DNA of 32,485 nucleotides from Bacillota bacterium. Its GTDB lineage: Bacteria > Acidobacteriota > Terriglobia > Acidiferrales > UBA7541. The DNA is taken from positions 1 to 32,485 of the forward strand of contig JAIMBE010000012.1 in NCBI GenBank assembly GCA_023511565.1, read 5' to 3'. The stretch's first letter is position 1; every line of letters begins with the position of its first letter. The position numbers and the translations under genes were made by a program. Positions 14,705 to 22,377 of the stretch are shown here, piece by piece. Below the pieces are notes generated by a model. It was not told the origin of the DNA and ran no database searches. It was given only the letters and a program-made list of their open reading frames with translations.

Positions 14705-17313
14705 AGTTGCCTGCCCTGTGGCTCGCGTGTGCGCTGGCATCCGGAGTGGCGCTGGCCCGCCTGGGGGCGCCGGCACCCGGTCCCCTGCTGGTGGCAGCGG
14801 CCGTATCGTTCCTGCTGGGTCTGGTGCTGCTGACGCGAGACCTTCGGCTGCCGGCTTGGATTGTGGCCCTGCTCGCCTGGGGATTACTCGGTGTCGCCGC
14901 CGCGCAGCTCGAGCCGCTCGCCCGTCCCCCGCAGCACGTCCTGCACCAGCTGCATTCCCCGGACAGCGTCCTCGCCGCGGCGCTCGATGAACCGCTGCGC
15001 TGGCAGGGCACGCTGCGCAGTGATCCGGTGCGGCTGCCCTGGGGCGTGCGCTACGAAGTCGAGCTGGCCTCCGTCGAGCTGAAGGGCCGCCGCGAGCCGG
15101 TCGCCGGTGGACTCCGCATTCACTACTACCTGGAGCCGGAGACCGAGCAGCCCATCGCGCTGCCGGATGTGCGGGCTGGCGACCGCATCGAAGCCCTCGT
15201 GCGCGCCCGACCGATTCGCAATTTTGGCAATCCAGGCGCCTTCGACGCCCGCACGTATTTCGACCGCATCGGCATCCACCTGAACGCCACCTTGCGCAGC
15301 CCGGAACTGCTGCAGCGCTTGGAGTCCCCTTCACCTTCGATCGCCCACCGGTTCGCTCGTCTGCGTGGTGCGCTGCTCGAGCGCGTCGAGATGATCTTTC
15401 CCGACCAGCCCCACCAGGCCGCGGCGGCGCGTGCGATCCTGTTTGGGGATCGCAGCTTCGTGGATCACGAGCTGGCCGAGGCCTTCCAGCGCACCTCCAC
15501 CTACCACGTGCTGGTGCTGAGCGGGCTGCACGTCGCGGCACTGGCCCTGCTGGTCTGGTGGGTGGGACGCAAGCTGCGTCTGGGGTTGCCGGCGATCACA
15601 TGGTTGACCCTGGCCGCACTCGGATTTTTCGTGGCTCTGGTGGAAGACCGCCCGCCGATCGAACGCGCGGCCCTGATGGCTGCGCTGGTGGTGCTGGCGC
15701 GGCTGCTGTTCCGCCAGATCGAACTGCTGAACACGATCGGCGTTGCTGCTTTGCTGCTTTTGCTAGCACAGCCGTCTTCGCTGGCGGACTCGAGTTTTCA
15801 GCTCTCGTTCCTGGCCACGGGCATGATCGGCGCGCTCGGGCGGCCCTGGATCGAGCAAACCAGCGCACCGTACCGCCGCGCCCTGCGCGAGCTGAGCGAT
15901 GTGACCCGGGATCACGTGCATCCGCCGCGCGCAGCGCAGTTCCGGCTCGACCTCCGCGCCCTGGCCGCCTGGCTTGCGCCGCGGCTGCCGCGTCGACTGG
16001 GTTCGCGGACCGATCGTCTGCTCGCACTGCCCTGCCACTTTGCCTTCTGGCTCTGGGAACTGCTGCTCATCAGCACTGCCATCCAGGCGGGCATGCTCGG
16101 TCTGATGGCCGAATACTTCCATCGCATCTCGCTCACCGGGCCATTGGTCAACGTACCGGCCTCGCTGCTGGCCGGTCTGGCACTTCCGGTTGGCTACCTG
16201 GCGCTGGCACTCGGAGCCCTGTGGGGCGGTCTGGGCGCGATCGTGTATCCCGCTTGTCGCTGGGTGCTGAGTGCGCTGGTCAGTCTGGTGGAATGGTGTG
16301 CGCGCTGGCCGGGAGCCAGCTACCGGATCCCGAATCCGCCCGACTGGGTGCTGCTGGGATTTTTCGCTGCGCTGGTGTTGGTGGCCGTGGCTGCCCGGGT
16401 GCGTTCGCGGGCATGGCAATGGGCCGCCGCCGTGCCCCTGGTTGTGTTGGCCGTGCTGCTGCTCACGCACCCGTTTCCGCCGCAGCTCACTGCCGGCGCA
16501 CTCGAAGCCACCGTGCTCGACGTTGGCCAGGGCGACGCCATCTTCGTGGCCACACCCGAGGGCCGCACCCTGCTGGTGGACGCGGGGGGCGCGTTCGCCC
16601 CACGACGCGGTGGCTACCGCACAGCTCCGGACACCGGTGAGCAGATCGTTTCGCCCTATCTATGGTCGCGGGGGCTGAAGCGGCTGGACGCGGTCGCGCT
16701 GACCCACGCGCATCAGGACCACATGGATGGGCTCTACGCCATCCTCGACAACTTCGCCGTGGGCGAGCTGTGGATCGGACGCGCAGTCGAACAGCCCGCC
16801 TTCGGCGCGCTGCTGGCCCATGCGGCTGCGCGTCGAGTACCCGTGGTGGTGCGCCGTCGCGGGGAAATTTTCACCTGGGGTGGCGCCACTGTGTTTGTGC
16901 TCTGGCCAGAGTCGGTGGATCCGGCACCCACCGCTAGCAACAACGATTCGCTGGTCCTGCGGCTGGAACATGGTCGCCACGCCTTCCTGCTCTGTGGCGA
17001 TATCGAGCGTAACGTCGAGCAGGAACTAGTGCAGCGCGGTGACCCGCTCGCAGCCGATCTGCTCAAAGTGCCGCACCACGGGAGCCGGACGTCGGCGAAC
17101 CGCGAGTTTGTCGCTGCGGTTCGCCCGCAGGTGGCCGTGCTTTCCCTGGGCGCCAACAACCCCTTCGGCCACCCCCACACCGAAGTGCTGCACACGTTGT
17201 CGACACCCACGCTGCAGCTGTTCCGCACCGACCGCCACGGTGCCGTTTCCGTCTTCAGTGATGGGGTCACGCTGCACACCCATTCGTTCTGGCCCGCACC
17301 AGCGGTCCGCTGA
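14701..17313 (+). CDS. comEC: ComEC/Rec2-family DNA uptake channel
   Basis: 870 residues starting at GTG 14701, which overlaps the previous stop (GTGA). Three parts are visible. The first is an N-terminal DUF4131-type region with membrane helices and an OB-like soluble part (about 1-230). The second is the polytopic competence domain (about 230-590), starting with HQAAAARAILFGDRS and TYHVLVLSGLHVAALALL. The third is a C-terminal metallo-beta-lactamase domain (about 595-860), with VLDVGQGDAIFV, the THAHQDHMDG metal motif at 668-677 (His669, His671, Asp673, His674), LLCGDIE and the KVPHHGSRTS motif. Full-length ComEC transports single-stranded DNA across the inner membrane during transformation, and the C-terminal domain is thought to degrade the other strand. 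All metal ligands appear intact, so the gene looks functional. No other competence genes lie in the window. Confidence 0.95.
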   Translation: MKLPALWLACALASGVALARLGAPAPGPLLVAAAVSFLLGLVLLTRDLRLPAWIVALLAWGLLGVAAAQLEPLARPPQHVLHQLHSPDSVLAAALDEPLRWQGTLRSDPVRLPWGVRYEVELASVELKGRREPVAGGLRIHYYLEPETEQPIALPDVRAGDRIEALVRARPIRNFGNPGAFDARTYFDRIGIHLNATLRSPELLQRLESPSPSIAHRFARLRGALLERVEMIFPDQPHQAAAARAILFGDRSFVDHELAEAFQRTSTYHVLVLSGLHVAALALLVWWVGRKLRLGLPAITWLTLAALGFFVALVEDRPPIERAALMAALVVLARLLFRQIELLNTIGVAALLLLLAQPSSLADSSFQLSFLATGMIGALGRPWIEQTSAPYRRALRELSDVTRDHVHPPRAAQFRLDLRALAAWLAPRLPRRLGSRTDRLLALPCHFAFWLWELLLISTAIQAGMLGLMAEYFHRISLTGPLVNVPASLLAGLALPVGYLALALGALWGGLGAIVYPACRWVLSALVSLVEWCARWPGASYRIPNPPDWVLLGFFAALVLVAVAARVRSRAWQWAAAVPLVVLAVLLLTHPFPPQLTAGALEATVLDVGQGDAIFVATPEGRTLLVDAGGAFAPRRGGYRTAPDTGEQIVSPYLWSRGLKRLDAVALTHAHQDHMDGLYAILDNFAVGELWIGRAVEQPAFGALLAHAAARRVPVVVRRRGEIFTWGGATVFVLWPESVDPAPTASNNDSLVLRLEHGRHAFLLCGDIERNVEQELVQRGDPLAADLLKVPHHGSRTSANREFVAAVRPQVAVLSLGANNPFGHPHTEVLHTLSTPTLQLFRTDRHGAVSVFSDGVTLHTHSFWPAPAVR

Positions 17314-17384
17314 CTGCTCGCACCCGTTCCGGCGCGGAGCCCGGACGGCGTGCCGAGTTTGCCGCACAGTGCACCCAGATTCAC

Positions 17385-17413
17385 TTGAGCTGCCCGACCG
17401 CGCCTCCTATAAT
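17385..17413 (+). promoter_or_regulatory. Strong sigma-70 promoter upstream of the 86-aa gene
   Basis: -35 TTGAGC (17385-17390), 17-nt spacer, consensus -10 TATAAT (17408-17413). Predicted start near 17420 gives a leader of about 21 nt to ATG 17441, without a Shine-Dalgarno. Confidence 0.65.
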
Positions 17414-17440
17414 GGAATCGGCATCGCTTCACGGCCAGAC

Positions 17441-17701
17441 ATGGAAGAAACCCCCAAATCGAGGCCAACACAGGAAGAAATTGACGAGGAAAGCAGACGC
17501 ATGCGCCAGCTCCGCCTCAGCGTCGAGCTGGCGCTTGGCGTGATTGCCCAAGGGAAGTTGAACTACGAGCAGGCCGTCGAACTGCTGCAGGCCACGCGTC
17601 GCTGCGCACTCGAGCTGTTCCCGGGCAAAGAACGTGCCTTCGATTTGATCATCCAGCCGCGCTTTCGCCGCCTGATGAACGAACTCTACCGCGTGCAGTA
17701 G
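17441..17701 (+). CDS. Uncharacterised small acidic-start protein (86 aa)
   Basis: I do not recognise a named family. The start is ATG 17441, the first ATG after a consensus promoter; the same frame runs on upstream without stops, but that stretch overlaps comEC. The protein begins with a charged, probably flexible stretch (about residues 1-20, rich in E, R, K and P). A predicted all-helical part follows (LRLSVELALGVIAQGKLNYEQAVELLQATRR split into two helices around GKLN), then a LFPGKERAFDLIIQPRF segment. There is one Cys and no membrane segment or signal peptide. The 'L-F-P-G-K-E' turn after a Cys-Ala-Leu-Glu helix looks like a conserved core. It stands alone between comEC and a convergent operon, with 21 nt to the end of the methyltransferase gene on the other strand. 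Confidence 0.75.
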   Translation: MEETPKSRPTQEEIDEESRRMRQLRLSVELALGVIAQGKLNYEQAVELLQATRRCALELFPGKERAFDLIIQPRFRRLMNELYRVQ

Positions 17702-17722
17702 TCGCGCACAGCTCGTTTCGCT

Positions 17723-18265
17723 CTAGCCAAACTGATATCGCAGCCAGAGCAGATAGAGGGCCAGGGCAAAGCCGGCGACTGTTTCGTACTCCCGATTGCG
17801 CAGGTAGCTTTGCCAGGAAAACCGCCACTGCGCTGCCTCGGCGAGCCGTAGTCGTGGCCAGAAGCGCGGCACGCGCGCCGCATAGGCGTCAAACGGTTCC
17901 CCGTAGCGCCGGCGCAGCTCCTGCTCTTCCTGCCGCATCACCGCCGGATAGAACATCGCAAAGTAGCCCGCCAGCAGTGCTGCCACCCAGACGGAAGCAG
18001 CCGCCACCGCAAAGCCTGCCGCCAGAATCGCACTGCCCAGATAGAGCGGGTTCCGCGTATAGGCATACGGGCCCGCCGTCGTCAGGGCCTCGTGTTTGCA
18101 AAGATGACCGGCAGCGGCCGCACGCAACAGCAGACCCAACAGTCCCACGACGAAACCCAACTGCAGCGTCTGCGGCGTCGGCTGGGAAAGCCACAGACAA
18201 GCCAGCGCCAACGGATACCCTGCACGCACACGCCAGCGCGCCAGTGTGTGCCCTGTCCCGCTCAC
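17723..18265 (-). CDS. Isoprenylcysteine carboxyl methyltransferase/PEMT-like membrane methyltransferase
   Basis: 180 residues, GTG start at 18265 overlapping the waaC stop by 4 nt (GTGA). Three to four hydrophobic segments are visible (about 15-28, 33-52, 78-105 and 160-178). The SAM-binding signature of the ICMT/phospholipid methyltransferase group is present as GPYAYTRNPLYLG at residues 65-77, and the second half of the site as an E-E-x-E-L-x-x-R-Y-G-x-x-[FY]-x-x-Y motif (QEEQELRRRYGEPFDAYAARVPRF). The family methylates small lipophilic or membrane substrates. The true substrate of bacterial members is mostly unknown. As last gene of the lipid A/heptose operon it may act on a lipid or sugar of the envelope; that is inference from context. 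Confidence 0.85.
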   Translation of the reverse strand: MSGTGHTLARWRVRAGYPLALACLWLSQPTPQTLQLGFVVGLLGLLLRAAAAGHLCKHEALTTAGPYAYTRNPLYLGSAILAAGFAVAAASVWVAALLAGYFAMFYPAVMRQEEQELRRRYGEPFDAYAARVPRFWPRLRLAEAAQWRFSWQSYLRNREYETVAGFALALYLLWLRYQFG

Positions 18266-19275
18266 GAACGCAACCCCAGGCGACGCTCCACCGCCGTCAC
18301 GACCTCTTCCACGGTGATGGCCAGCATGGTCGGCGAGTAGTGGTTCCCGCGCCGATAACTGGTCTCTTCCTGTCGCGCCTTGCGGACCACAATGTCTGTG
18401 CTGGCGAACGGGCCGTTGCGCACTGGGTCCGTGGGCCCGTACAGCCCCACCACCGGCACTCCCAGCGCTACGGCAAGATGCAACGGGCCGCTGTCTCCAC
18501 TCACAAGAAACTTCGCGCCGGCAATCAACGCCACCAGTTCAGCGAGCTCGAGCGGAAACCAGACAGGCCCATTGGCGCCCGCGGCCCGCTGGACCGCGGC
18601 CACCAAGTCGTGCTCGCCCGGGCCGGCGTTGACCACCCCGCGCCAGCCGGTCAGCGCCGGCAATGCCACCAGGCGACGATACAGTTCACCGTATCGTTCT
18701 GGCGGCCAGCATTTCGAGCGCCAGCCGCCGCCCGGACTGAGCACGAAATAGTCGCGCACGCCGTGTGCCGCCAGTTGCTGGCGGATCCGCTGCCGTGCTT
18801 CCGCCACAATCTGGATGGGGAAACGGTACGGCACCGCGCGCGCCCCGGCTGCGATGGCCAGCTCGAGGTTCTGTTCGACCACATGGCGTGCGCTGGGCAC
18901 GACGCGTCGTGTATAGAAGAGCGCCGCGCCGCGCTCCCGGGCGCAGCCGGGCGCAAAACCGAAGCGCTGTTTTGTGCCGGCCAACCAGGCCAGCAGAGCG
19001 GACTTGTACAATCCCTGAAAATCCACCGCCAGGTCGTAGTGCCGCCGGCGCAGCTGCGCCAGCGTCCTGCAGACGTCCCGCCACGACCGAGATGTGATCC
19101 GCACCACGGCGCTCAGATCCGGATTCCCGGCCAGCAGCGGTGCCCAGCGGGCTTCGACCAGCCAGTCCATCTCCGCTGCGGGGAAGGCGGACCGCAGGGC
19201 ATGGACTGCGGGCAGCGTGTGCACCAGGTCGCCCAGCGAGCTGAGCCGGACAACCAGAATGCGCGGCTCAGCCAC
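18262..19275 (-). CDS. waaC: Glycosyltransferase family 9 heptosyltransferase (WaaC-like)
   Basis: 337 residues from GTG 19275, with GGGAGG 6 nt upstream; the frame is open further but would run through hldE2. The GT9 fold is shown by the N-terminal ILVVRLSSLGDLVHTLPAV, the DFQGLYKSALLAWLAG segment, the LSPGGGWRSKCWPPERYGEL linker to the second domain, and GDSGPLHLAVALGVPVVGLYGPTDP at the ADP-heptose site. GT9 enzymes transfer L-glycero-D-manno-heptose to the Kdo-lipid A or to the first heptose. The WaaC (first heptose) assignment rests on the RLSSLGDxxHTLP start, which is typical of heptosyltransferase I. Acceptor specificity is not proven by sequence. It overlaps hldE2 by 8 nt. Confidence 0.88.
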   Translation of the reverse strand: MAEPRILVVRLSSLGDLVHTLPAVHALRSAFPAAEMDWLVEARWAPLLAGNPDLSAVVRITSRSWRDVCRTLAQLRRRHYDLAVDFQGLYKSALLAWLAGTKQRFGFAPGCARERGAALFYTRRVVPSARHVVEQNLELAIAAGARAVPYRFPIQIVAEARQRIRQQLAAHGVRDYFVLSPGGGWRSKCWPPERYGELYRRLVALPALTGWRGVVNAGPGEHDLVAAVQRAAGANGPVWFPLELAELVALIAGAKFLVSGDSGPLHLAVALGVPVVGLYGPTDPVRNGPFASTDIVVRKARQEETSYRRGNHYSPTMLAITVEEVVTAVERRLGLRS

Positions 19276-19756
19276 GGCGTCCCTCCCGCAGCCGCGCCAA
19301 CAGCTCCCGCGAGGAATGGTGCTTCGGATCGCCCACAATCGCCACCCGGATGCCGAGCCGCCGCGCCGTCTCCCGCTCGGGAACGGTGGTCGGTGTGTAG
19401 TCGGTGCCCTTGGCATGCACGTCGGGTCGCAGCGTTTCCAGCAGCGGTTCCACATTCGGTGTGCTGAACACCGTGACGTAATCCACCACGGCCACCGCGG
19501 CCACCAGCGCCGCCCGTGCCTGCTCATCGAGCAGGGGCCGTCCTGGCCCTTTCAGTTGCCGCGTGCTGGCATCGGAATTGACGGCCACCACCAGCACGTC
19601 GCCTTCGGCACGCGCTCCCGCCAGATAACGCACATGCCCCACGTGCAACAGGTCGAAAACGCCGTTGGCCAGCACGATTCGTGCGCCGCGGGCGCGATGT
19701 TCCGCCAGCCGCTGCTGGAGCTGGTCGAGCGGCAGGATTTTTTCGCGAGTATCCAT
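19268..19756 (-). CDS. hldE2: D-glycero-beta-D-manno-heptose 1-phosphate adenylyltransferase (HldE C-terminal domain as a separate protein)
   Basis: 162 residues, equal to the C-terminal half of E. coli HldE. It transfers AMP from ATP to heptose-1-phosphate, giving ADP-D-glycero-heptose. The cytidylyltransferase-like motif is complete: NGVFDLLHVGHVRYL with the HxGH pair at H38/H41. The second nucleotide-binding region is present as VNSDAS and KGTDYTPTTVPE, and the ISSTxxL-like end is replaced by HHSSRELLARL. The ATG start (19756) shares one base with the stop of hldE1, so the kinase and adenylyltransferase are separate but tightly coupled genes. Also called rfaE2. Confidence 0.95.
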   Translation of the reverse strand: MDTREKILPLDQLQQRLAEHRARGARIVLANGVFDLLHVGHVRYLAGARAEGDVLVVAVNSDASTRQLKGPGRPLLDEQARAALVAAVAVVDYVTVFSTPNVEPLLETLRPDVHAKGTDYTPTTVPERETARRLGIRVAIVGDPKHHSSRELLARLREGRRG

Positions 19757-20769
19757 CAGGGGGTGTGTGCCGCGGTGGCCTCGCTGCGGATCGCCGCCAG
19801 CAGTTCGGCACGGCTGACCGTGGCGGTGCCGCGCTTCATCACCACGAGGCCGCCAGCATAGTTGGCCAGCACCGCCGCTTCGTAGGGCGTGGCACCGGCG
19901 GCCAGCGCCAGCGTGAAAACCGCGATCACAGTATCGCCGGCGCCCGTGACGTCCTTGGCTTCGTCGGAGCCATAGATGGGAACGGGGCGCGGCGGGCGGC
20001 CGCGCTCAAACACCACCAGACCATCGCGTCCCCGTGTGACGACCAGTGCCGCCAGACCCATCCGCCGCAGCGTGCGCACGCCGAGGGCGTAGAGCCGTTG
20101 CTCGTCCGTCCCGATGCGCGTGTGGTAGAGCGCTTCCAGCTCCGCTTCGTTCGGCGTGGCGGCATAGACGCCCGCGCGCGCGTAGTCGAGTAGCGCGTAA
20201 CGCGAATCGAGCGTGATCAATTTGCCGCGAAGCCGCTGCACCAGCGACGGCGTGGCCACGCCGAAACCGTAATCGGCCACCAGCACGGCACGCGCCAGCG
20301 CTGCCTCCCGTTGCAATCGCTGCCGAAGCGCGGCGCGCGCGCGGGCCGCCGGAACCGTTCCCGGTTCGCGGTCGACGCGGAGCACCTGCTGACGTGCCGA
20401 ATGCGTCCAGCCGGCCAGAAACCGTGTCTTAACCGGTGTCATCCAGCCGCGCACGCGAAGAATCGCGCGCGTAGGTACGCCGCGGCGACGAAAGTACTCC
20501 AGCAGGGCGCGGCCCGCTTCATCGTCGCCCACGAGGCTGACCGGCACGACCGCAGCGCCCAGGGCAGCCAGATTGTTGGCTGTGTTTGCAGCGCCACCCG
20601 GCACCAGCTCCCGCTCCTGGTGCCGCAGGATCAGTACGGGCGCCTCGCGTGAAACCCGACTGATCTCGCCAAAGACGTATTCGTCGGCCACAAAATCGCC
20701 CAGCACCACCACGCGCTGCTGCGGGAACTGCTCGACCAGCTCGGTCAGTCGGCCCAGGTCCGCGCTCAC
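19756..20769 (-). CDS. hldE1: D-glycero-beta-D-manno-heptose-7-phosphate kinase (HldE N-terminal domain as a separate protein)
   Basis: 337 residues from GTG 20769, with GGAGG 7 nt upstream; the longer open frame would overlap gmhB by about 90 nt. PfkB/ribokinase family. The N-terminal sugar-binding motif GGAANTANNLAALGA lies at about 58-72, and the catalytic DVTGAGDTV at 273-281 with the anion-hole/base GAGD (276-279). VLGDFVADEYVFGEISRVSREAPV near the start is the diagnostic stretch of heptose kinases versus other ribokinases. The enzyme phosphorylates heptose-7-phosphate at C1, and GmhB then removes the 7-phosphate. The GTG start overlaps the gmhB stop by 4 nt. Also called rfaE1. Confidence 0.94.
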   Translation of the reverse strand: MSADLGRLTELVEQFPQQRVVVLGDFVADEYVFGEISRVSREAPVLILRHQERELVPGGAANTANNLAALGAAVVPVSLVGDDEAGRALLEYFRRRGVPTRAILRVRGWMTPVKTRFLAGWTHSARQQVLRVDREPGTVPAARARAALRQRLQREAALARAVLVADYGFGVATPSLVQRLRGKLITLDSRYALLDYARAGVYAATPNEAELEALYHTRIGTDEQRLYALGVRTLRRMGLAALVVTRGRDGLVVFERGRPPRPVPIYGSDEAKDVTGAGDTVIAVFTLALAAGATPYEAAVLANYAGGLVVMKRGTATVSRAELLAAIRSEATAAHTP

Positions 20770-21335
20770 CGACGGTCCTCCAGGATCACGTCCACGGCTG
20801 CGGCCAGATGGGCGACGACCGCTTCGGGCGGCCGCGGCCAGTTCGTTCGATTCCATTCATATTCTCCACGGCCGTAACCGGTCAGCACCAGGATGCCGTG
20901 GGCGCCGACGCGATGCGCCATCTCCACATCCGCGTAGCGGTCGCTGACGACCCACGAACCGGCCAGCCGCAACCGAAGCTCGCGGGCAGCGCGTTCCAGC
21001 ATGCCCGGCTTCGGTTTGCGGCACTCGCAGTTCAAAGCCAGATTGTGCGGACAGTAGTAGACCGCATCAATCCGCGCACCCTGCGCTGCCAGCTCGCGCA
21101 CCATCTGTTCGTTGATCTGCTGCACGAGTGTTTCCGGGAAGAATCCACGCGCCACGCCCGACTGGTTGGTCACCACCACAACTGGGAAGCCAGCCTGGTT
21201 CAGTCGCCGGATGGCCTCGGCGGCGAACGGGAAGATGTGGAACCGGCTCGGATGGTTCATGTAGCCCATCTCTTCGGCGATCGTGCCGTCGCGATCCAGA
21301 AAAACGGCTGGGCGCAAAACCTCGGCTTCAACCAC
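20766..21335 (-). CDS. gmhB: D,D-heptose 1,7-bisphosphate phosphatase
   Basis: 189 residues, GTG start at 21335 with GGGGAG 9 nt upstream; it overlaps the end of waaF by 8 nt. HAD-superfamily phosphatase with the nucleophile motif FLDRDGT (D14, D16), motif II VVTNQSG, and motif III/IV around CRKPKPGM and VSDRYADVEMA. The structural zinc site of GmhB is present as C95-P-H97 and C103-E-C105, which distinguishes it from histidinol-phosphatases. The enzyme dephosphorylates heptose-1,7-bisphosphate at C7 between the kinase (hldE1) and adenylyltransferase (hldE2) steps, both encoded directly downstream. Confidence 0.95.
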   Translation of the reverse strand: MVEAEVLRPAVFLDRDGTIAEEMGYMNHPSRFHIFPFAAEAIRRLNQAGFPVVVVTNQSGVARGFFPETLVQQINEQMVRELAAQGARIDAVYYCPHNLALNCECRKPKPGMLERAARELRLRLAGSWVVSDRYADVEMAHRVGAHGILVLTGYGRGEYEWNRTNWPRPPEAVVAHLAAAVDVILEDRR

Positions 21336-22377
21336 AGCGATACACTCCCCGTTCGATCCACTGCGCCGCCGCGGCCAGTACGGCGTCCACGTGGATGCGC
21401 GTCATGCAGCGGTGGTCAATCGGGCAGTGGCGCAGAAAACAGGGGCTGCACGGGACCGGCTCGCGCACCAGCGTCCAGCGCGTGGTGAGCGGCGCCGTGC
21501 CGTCCGGATCGGTGGGCCCGAAGATCGCCACCACCGGCAACCCGACCGCGGCCGCAACGTGCATCGCGCCGGAATCGTTGCCAATGAACAACTGGCAGGC
21601 AGCCAGCAGGGCGGGCAGTTCTTCGATCTGGGTCTGGCCGGCGAGCAGGATGCTGCGCGCACGCATCGCCGCCGCAATTCGTTCTGCCACCTCGCGCTCC
21701 GTGGGAGCGCCGAACAGTATCACATCGGCATCGAAGCGGGCAATCAGGCGGTCGGCGAGTGCGGCGTAGTGTTCCACCGGCCAGCACTTTGCCGAACCGT
21801 ACGCCGCGCCCGGCGCCAAGGCCACGCGCAGTGGGGCCTCGCGGCGCGCGCCAGCCTGGCGCAATTTCTGCTCGGCCTGTTCCCGGGCCACGGGGTCAAC
21901 GTGCAGCCGGACCTGCTCGATCCGGGGCAGCTCGGTAAGCAGTCCGGCCCGGCGCAACAGCTCCAGATAATAGAAATGTTCATGGGCAGGAATCTCTCCG
22001 GTTCGCGGCACAGGCACGGCCCGCGTCAGCAGCCAACTTCGCCCGTCGCGGGCATATCCGATTCGTTCACCCATCGCTGCCCGCCAGGCAAGCCAGGCCG
22101 CCTGGAAGGCGTTCTGCAGCAGAATCGCCATCTCGAAGCGCTCGGCGCGCAGCTCCTGCGCCAACCGCTCCAGCCCGCGCCATCCGCGGTGGCGGCCGTT
22201 ATGGTCGAACACCAACAGCCGGTCGGCCAGCCCCTGCCCGCGGTACAACCCGGCCACCCAGGGTCGAGCCAGGATGACGATTTCCGCCTGAGGGAACCGC
22301 GCGCGCAGCGCCGCCAGCGCGGGCAGCGAGAGCACCGCGTCGCCCACCCAGTTGGTCGCGCGCACAAAAAGTTTCAC
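21328..22377 (-). CDS. waaF: Lipopolysaccharide heptosyltransferase II (glycosyltransferase family 9)
   Basis: 349 residues from GTG 22377, overlapping the lpxK stop by 4 nt (GTGA), with GGAG about 10 nt upstream. GT9 features: start MKLFVRATNWVGDAVLSLPAL (the RxxNWxGD form is typical of WaaF), ALAPGAAYGSAKCWPVEHY at the domain hinge, and NDSGAMHVAAAVGLPVVAIFGPTDP at the ADP-heptose site. The C-terminal CSPCFLRHCPIDHRCM cluster of cysteines is the usual WaaF ending. It transfers the second heptose of the inner core, at the cytoplasmic face of the inner membrane. The assignment as II rather than I is better supported here than in the downstream paralogue. Confidence 0.93.
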   Translation of the reverse strand: MKLFVRATNWVGDAVLSLPALAALRARFPQAEIVILARPWVAGLYRGQGLADRLLVFDHNGRHRGWRGLERLAQELRAERFEMAILLQNAFQAAWLAWRAAMGERIGYARDGRSWLLTRAVPVPRTGEIPAHEHFYYLELLRRAGLLTELPRIEQVRLHVDPVAREQAEQKLRQAGARREAPLRVALAPGAAYGSAKCWPVEHYAALADRLIARFDADVILFGAPTEREVAERIAAAMRARSILLAGQTQIEELPALLAACQLFIGNDSGAMHVAAAVGLPVVAIFGPTDPDGTAPLTTRWTLVREPVPCSPCFLRHCPIDHRCMTRIHVDAVLAAAAQWIERGVYRCG

